From Piliocolobus tephrosceles (taxonomy: Eukaryota > Chordata > Mammalia > Primates > Cercopithecidae): a DNA stretch of 64,000 nt. The translations under genes were made by a program, and so were the position numbers. Of this stretch, positions 59,290 to 64,000 are shown piece after piece (the first letter of the stretch is position 1; each line of letters starts with the position of its first letter). The stretch is taken from contig NC_045452.1 in the NCBI RefSeq assembly GCF_002776525.5, positions 22,004,504-22,068,503 of the forward strand, in the 5' to 3' direction. The notes under the pieces were generated by a model. The model was not told where the DNA came from. It was given only the letters and a program-made list of their open reading frames with translations, and did no database searches.

Positions 59290-59580
59290 GGGTCTGGGTG
59301 TGGGGGCTCACACCTGTAATCCCAGCACTTTGGGAGGTCGAGGTGGGTAAATAGCTTGAGTTCAGGAGTTTTAGACCAGCCTAGGTAGGCAACATGGCGA
59401 AACCCTGTCTCTAGAGGAGGAAAAAAAAATTAGTTGGCATGGTGGTGTATGCCTGTAGTCGCAGCTACTCAGGCGGCTGAGGTGAGAGGATCACTTGAGC
59501 CCTGGAGGTAGAAGTTGCATCAAGTCAAGATCACCGCATTCCAGCCCGAGTTATACAGCAAGACCCCATCTCAAAAAATA
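59290..59580 (+). repeat. Alu (diverged)
   Basis: GGGTCTGGGTGTGGGGGCTC start; diverged right arm. Confidence 0.9.
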
Positions 59581-59592
59581 AAATAAAAAATA

Positions 59593-59905
59593 GGCTGGGC
59601 GCAGTGGCTCATGCCTGTAATCCCAATACTTTGGGAGGCCAAGGCAGGCGGATCACGAGGTCAGGAGTTCGAGACCAGCCTGGCCAGCATAGTGAAACCT
59701 CGTCTCTACTAAAAATACAAAAAATTAGCTGGTTGTGATGGCGGGCGCCTGTAATCCGAGCTACTCGGGAGGCTGAGGCAGGAGAATTGCTTGAACCCGG
59801 GAGGCAGAGGTTGCAGTGAGCAGAGGTTGCACCACTGCACTCCGGCCTAGGCGACAGTGTGAGACTCCATCTCAAAAAAATAATAATAAAATAATAAAAA
59901 ATAAT
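59593..59905 (+). repeat. Alu
   Basis: GGCTGGGCGCAGTGGCTCAT start; (AAT)n tail. Confidence 0.95.
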
Positions 59906-59913
59906 AATAATCT

Positions 59914-60053
59914 TGGCCAGGTGCAGTGGCTCACTCTTTTAATCCTAGCACTTTGGAAAGCTAAGGTGGGAGAGTCCCTTGAGCCCAAGTTCGAGGCCAG
60001 CGTGGGCAACATGTCGAGACTCCATGTCTAAATAAAATAATAAAATTATTTAA
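59914..60053 (+). repeat. Left Alu monomer (FLAM-like)
   Basis: GGCCAGGTGCAGTGGCTCAC to CATGTCTAAATAAAATAATA; single monomer, ending about 60 bp before the TNRC6B acceptor at 60114. Confidence 0.8.
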
Positions 60054-60114
60054 AGTTTTAGAAAAAATGTATTTATTGTATTTCAAAGACTGTTTCCCAA
60101 CCCCTCTCTTTTAG

Positions 60115-60456
60115 TGCCCGAAGTGACGAAACCAAGTTTAAGCCAACCAACGGCCGCCAGCCCAATTGGCAGCTCTCCATCGCCACCAGTCAATGGTGGC
60201 AACAATGCCAAAAGGGTGGCAGTGCCGAACGGACAACCGCCAAGCGCCGCCCGCTACATGCCTCGGGAGGTGCCGCCGCGATTCCGTTGCCAGCAGGACC
60301 ACAAAGTGTTACTAAAACGTGGGCAGCCCCCTCCACCGTCCTGCATGCTCCTTGGGGGTGGGGCAGGGCCTCCTCCCTGCACAGCACCTGGAGCAAACCC
60401 AAACAACGCACAAGTGACAGGAGCGCTGCTGCAGAGTGAGAGTGGGACTGCGCCAG
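60115..60456 (+). CDS. TNRC6B: TNRC6B coding exon (Pro/Ser/Asn-rich region)
   Basis: A 342-nt exon between a strong acceptor (long pyrimidine tract then CTCTTTTAG) and the donor CAG|GTAAGG. It enters in phase 1 and leaves in phase 1. The frame runs from [12 protein letters not shown] through the motif [16 protein letters not shown] to a proline/glycine-rich stretch ending [20 protein letters not shown] is shared by vertebrate GW182 N-termini. The absence of the long glutamine/proline tract found here in TNRC6A identifies TNRC6B. The region is predicted disordered and lies just before the Argonaute-binding GW repeats. Antisense open frames over this exon (about 60190-60558) are shadows. A FLAM-like Alu monomer ends only about 60 bp upstream of the acceptor. 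Confidence 0.97.
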
Positions 60457-61757
60457 GTAAGGCACGCTGTGAATCGAATGCATGGCAGCTTGACAGACAG
60501 CACTTTGTTTGCATTGCTTGATGTAAAGTCCAGGAGAGCCATTAATCGTATAAACCACTGGGATTAGTCAGAAGATGAGAGAGGATCCTAGTATGTGATG
60601 TGTATTGGTGATTCTTGGAACTGAGGTTTCGTGTTCCGTAAGTGTGTGCTCGTGGCATAAGGGCTGTTTTAGCTGTTGATGCTCATTATTTTGGGAGCCT
60701 TTTTTCCTTCTCAGACTAGAGTGTTATAAATTTGAACCTCCACAGTTCCACTGTCATATGTGTTCAGGGCATAATTGGACATGGAGCTTGTGTGAAGGCT
60801 AATCTTTAGATGCCTGTGTTATGTTTCCAGAATGCTAGGAGGATAGAGAAAATGATTTGCTACATTGCAATATTGAATCTTGGGAGAATTCTAAAATAAT
60901 ACTATTCTATAGCTTTTTAAATTAGATTTTTAAAATCAGTATTTCTTTTGAGGGCCCTGGATTTTGAGCTTTGTTAAAAACTATGTTGAAATAAGAGAGA
61001 TTAGCTGAAGGGTTCTACTAGAAGTTTTGAGAATTTTTAACAGATGAATACTAAGTCAACTATCAGCTAAGAAATTCTAAATATCTTTTAAAGTTTATTA
61101 ACAAATTTCAACTTAAAAATGTCTTTTGGGGTGATATTAAAACTCAGAGCTTGAATACCATTAAGCGTTGGCAAAGACAATGAATTTATTGATGGTTGTC
61201 ACCAGTAGGATGTTTTATTGGAGTTCTGAGTCTGAACAAATAATTGCCTAGAAAATTCGGTCACCACCTTGTTGTGTGCAGAGTAAGGATGGAAAGAAAC
61301 CTCGTGGTGACACAGACTTCCTGCAGAGATAAGCCCTACCCATGGCCTTTCCTTCCTGGCCTCTCCTAACCAGCTGCAAAAGGAAGCATGTGAGAGGGCG
61401 GGCCCTGTTGGGCAGAGAGTTTCTGCAGCCCAGTGTAACCAGGCCTAGGTGGAGACATGGGGCCAGTGTGAGTCAGAGTGCACATTATGAAAACCAAGAA
61501 GGCTCCTAAATCTCAAGAGTTTGGGATTCTATGTTTTTTATTTTTCTATGCCTCTGTATAATACTTTGCAACTTCAAATTGATTAAAAGCTGCCTGGTTA
61601 AAGAAGCCAAAGTAAATTGAGAAGAAATGATCTCATTAAAAACCATTTTTCCCACCAAATATGGTAAATTCCACCAAAATATATGGTGAGCCAGCCTCAT
61701 TTATCAGATTAAGTTCCTTGGGGTTGTGAACTCTGCCTAATTCATACTCGTGTGACA

Positions 61758-61769
61758 CCCCCCCCCCCC
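61758..61769 (+). repeat. Run of 12 C
   Basis: Pure homopolymer; its length is prone to sequencing error. Confidence 0.9.
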
Positions 61770-61789
61770 AACCCGGGGCGCCGAGCTCA

Positions 61790-62700
61790 GTGGCTCAGTG
61801 GGCATTCATCATTCAGCAGATGCTTACTCAGCAGCATTGTGCTGGCTGCTGCGTGGAATTCTAACGTTAGCAAGTTAGAGTCTCTGCCTCAAAGATGCTA
61901 ACATGGGGAAGGAAAGTTGTGAACATGGTGCCGCAGTGCTGAGCAAAATGGCTCTAGACAGGGAAAGATTATTTTCAGGTGATGAGCTTGAAAACAGCTT
62001 GGTAGATGAAATGACACTTGAATTGGGCCCAGAAGGATGAGTAAATTTCCCTGTGTGAATTCAGCAGGAAAACACAGTAGATGCCAACGTGGAATGGTGC
62101 CAGAGTGAGAAGGCATGAGCTGTGGAATGTCAAGTAGTGTGGAATATTAACATCTACATAGGAAGCAGGAGAAGATAAGACTAGAAAACTTCGTTGGTCT
62201 CAGGTCATGGAGCATCTTGATGACATTCGAGGCCAAGGAATTCAGCTTTATTCTTGTGCACTAAGGAACTGTTGAAGGTTCTCCATATAGCAGTGATATA
62301 ATCAAAGGTATGCTTTAGAAAGATTGCTCCTGGCCGGGCGCAGTGGCTCAAGCCTGTAATCCCAGCACTTTGGGAGGCCGAGACGGGCGGATCACGAGGT
62401 CAGGAGATCGAGACCATCCTGGCTAACACTGTGAAACCCCATCTCTACTAAAAAATACAAAAAACTAGCCGGGCGAGGTGGCGGGCGCCTGTAGTCCCAG
62501 CTACTCGGGAGGCTGAGGCAGGAGAATGGCGTAAACCCGGGAGGCAGAGCTTGCAGCGAGCTGAGATCCGGCCACTGCACTCCAGCCTGGGCGACAGAGC
62601 CAGACTCCGTCTCAAAAAAAAAAAAAAAAAAAAAAAGAAGATTGCTCCAGCCAGGGGTATTTAGAGTAGACTGGAGATACAGAGCAAGTTTAGAGTGTCA
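61790..62700 (+). repeat. Ancient interspersed repeat split by a young Alu
   Basis: GATGCTTACTCAGCAGCATT, ATGACACTTGAATTGGGCCC, TCAGCTTTATTCTTGTGCAC and AGAAAGATTGCTCC keep the order of a dispersed mammalian repeat (the same family phrases occur at 7640-7835); family name not assigned. Confidence 0.5.
62332..62637 (+). repeat. AluY, Old World monkey type
   Basis: Flanked by AAGATTGCTCC (62320-62330 and 62638-62648), about 350 bp upstream of the large TNRC6B exon. Confidence 0.97.
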
Positions 62701-62983
62701 TTGCTATTGCCTTGTCCCAAAATACAAGAAGGCCCTTCTCTGTCAATAGGAACGGCAAAGGGTGTAGTTTTGAGAGAGATGAAGTGAGACTTAGCTGGTA
62801 TAACACAAGGCAAATGAAAAAGAAGAGATGACTAAGACAGTTGTGATACAAGCAACTGGATTGAGAGAAACTGGCATGTGATTAGCTCTCCTAAGGGCAG
62901 AGCTCAAAGGAGAGCCCCTTTGAGGGATTAATGAGTAATGAATGCATGTGAAGCTGTGATTAATAAGATGATCTCTTCCCCAG

Positions 62984-64000
62984 ACTCAACCCTTGGAGGT
63001 GCTGCTGCTTCAAATTATGCAAATTCCACTTGGGGCTCAGGAGCCTCCTCCAACAACGGCACCTCCCCCAACCCAATTCACATCTGGGACAAGGTGATTG
63101 TAGACGGGTCTGACATGGAAGAGTGGCCTTGTATTGCCAGCAAAGACACTGAATCTTCTTCCGAAAACACCACCGATAACAACAGTGCCTCGAACCCTGG
63201 CTCTGAGAAGAGCACTCTGCCAGGAAGCACCACTAGTAACAAAGGAAAAGGGAGCCAGTGCCAGTCTGCAAGTTCTGGGAACGAATGTAATCTTGGGGTC
63301 TGGAAATCTGACCCTAAGGCTAAATCTGTTCAATCTTCCAACTCAACTACAGAAAACAACAATGGACTAGGAAATTGGAGGAATGTGAGTGGTCAGGATA
63401 GAATTGGACCTGGCTCTGGCTTCAGCAACTTTAACCCAAATAGCAACCCATCTGCCTGGCCAGCGCTGGTCCAAGAAGGAACTTCTAGGAAAGGGGCATT
63501 GGAAACAGAGAATAGTAATTCCAGTGCACAGGTTAGCACAGTAGGTCAGACATCCAGGGAACAGCAGTCAAAGATGGAAAATGCGGGTGTTAATTTTGTT
63601 GTCTCTGGCAGAGAACAGGCTCAAATTCATAACACTGATGGACCAAAAAATGGAAACACTAACTCCTTGAACTTAAGTTCACCAAACCCCATGGAGAATA
63701 AGGGAATGCCCTTTGGAATGGGCTTGGGGAACACCTCCAGGAGCACTGATGCCCCTTCACAAAGCACTGGAGATCGAAAGACTGGGAGTGTTGGATCTTG
63801 GGGTGCAGCTAGGGGGCCTTCTGGAACTGACACAGTCTCTGGACAAAGCAATTCTGGAAACAATGGGAACAATGGAAAAGAGAGAGAGGACTCCTGGAAA
63901 GGAGCTTCTGTTCAGAAATCAACTGGGTCAAAAAATGACTCTTGGGACAACAATAACAGGTCTACGGGTGGGTCCTGGAACTTTGGCCCCCAGGACTCTA
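62984..64000 (+). CDS. TNRC6B: TNRC6B large GW-repeat exon (5' part, continues past the window)
   Basis: Start of the large exon after ATCTCTTCCCCAG. The first two bases finish an Asp codon (G|AC), then the frame is open for 338 codons to the window edge. It begins STLGGAAASNYANSTWGSG and is rich in Asn, Ser and Gly. Ten tryptophans are visible in GW-repeat style contexts (TWG, IWD, EWP, VWK, NWR, AWP, SWG, SWK, SWD, SWN); the first is at 63031-63033 and an SWG lies at 63799-63801. In this family such spaced tryptophans insert into pockets of the Argonaute PIWI domain and recruit silencing factors to P-bodies. No stop or frameshift is seen. The silencing domain, UBA-like region and RRM lie beyond the right edge. 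The antisense frames at 63037-63333 and 63627-63872 are shadows of this low-complexity coding sequence. Confidence 0.97.

Larger units (their letters stand above)
49481..60114 (+). other. TNRC6B: TNRC6B intron
   Basis: Bounded by GTAAGT and CTTTTAG. It contains Alus, a free right Alu monomer (52326-52495), hAT-type fossils, nested Alus at 54484-55112 and a 39-bp minisatellite at 58729-58844. Nothing recognised in 50610-52310, 52863-53560, 55270-55655, 56402-57549 and 57889-58728. Confidence 0.9.
60457..62983 (+). other. TNRC6B: TNRC6B intron
   Basis: Bounded by GTAAGG and CCCCAG. It is mostly unique-looking sequence, with a run of 12 C (61758-61769), an ancient repeat from about 61790, and one young Alu (62332-62636). 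Nothing recognised in 60457-61750. Confidence 0.9.

Noticed and set aside
60190..60558. Antisense frames of 76-122 codons over 60190-60558
   Set aside because: Shadows of the TNRC6B exon at 60115-60456, which has correct splice sites and a matching protein sequence on the + strand.
63037..63333. 98-codon - strand frame
   Set aside because: Shadow of the Asn/Ser/Gly-rich TNRC6B exon on the + strand.
43702..64000. Assignment to the paralogue TNRC6A
   Set aside because: TNRC6A has a long Gln/Pro tract after the Lys-rich start; here the order [12 protein letters not shown] to [16 protein letters not shown] is that of TNRC6B.
1..64000. A new multi-gene or defence system
   Set aside because: No operon-like gene cluster exists; apart from TNRC6B exons and one deleted retrovirus, everything is intron and common repeats.

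Overview
The window is Old World monkey nuclear DNA (macaque, baboon or vervet type; I cannot say which). Spliced exons with GT-AG junctions and about fifty Alu copies show that it is primate. The youngest Alus carry cercopithecoid-style AluY diagnostics (CAAGCCTGTAATCC, GAGACGGGCGG, CCGGCCACTGC), which human AluY copies lack. The only host gene recognised is TNRC6B on the + strand, a GW182-family scaffold for microRNA silencing. Four coding exons are present: 43702-43789 (88 nt), 49459-49480 (a 22-nt microexon), 60115-60456 (342 nt) and 62984 to beyond the right edge (start of the large GW-repeat exon). All junction phases agree. The translation matches TNRC6B, not the glutamine-rich paralogue TNRC6A.

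Layout. 1-43701 is upstream intron with no exon I can support. It holds a fossil L1 (about 180-2450), many Alus, MIR, L2 and hAT fossils, a deleted class I endogenous retrovirus in antisense (18293-20720), two more L1 fossils (20760-22870 and 26430-28700), and microsatellites. 43790-49458, 49481-60114 and 60457-62983 are TNRC6B introns with further Alus. Assembly gaps lie at 4210-4309 (100 N, in an Alu poly-A tail) and 30676-30685 (10 N, in an AAAT microsatellite).

The most informative non-host object is the retrovirus. It has a 470-bp 3' LTR, a 35-bp stub of the 5' LTR, and a 5-bp target duplication CATAT at both ends. Inside are a proline-rich gag segment with PPPY, a 372-codon open capsid-nucleocapsid frame with three CCHC zinc knuckles, a dead protease directly after the gag stop, and a remnant of the envelope membrane anchor. 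Reverse transcriptase, integrase and surface envelope are deleted, so it cannot replicate on its own.

I found no new multi-gene system; this is mostly intron. Repeat edges are read by eye (about 10 bp uncertainty) unless a target duplication is quoted. Repeat family names come from remembered consensus phrases, not a database search.
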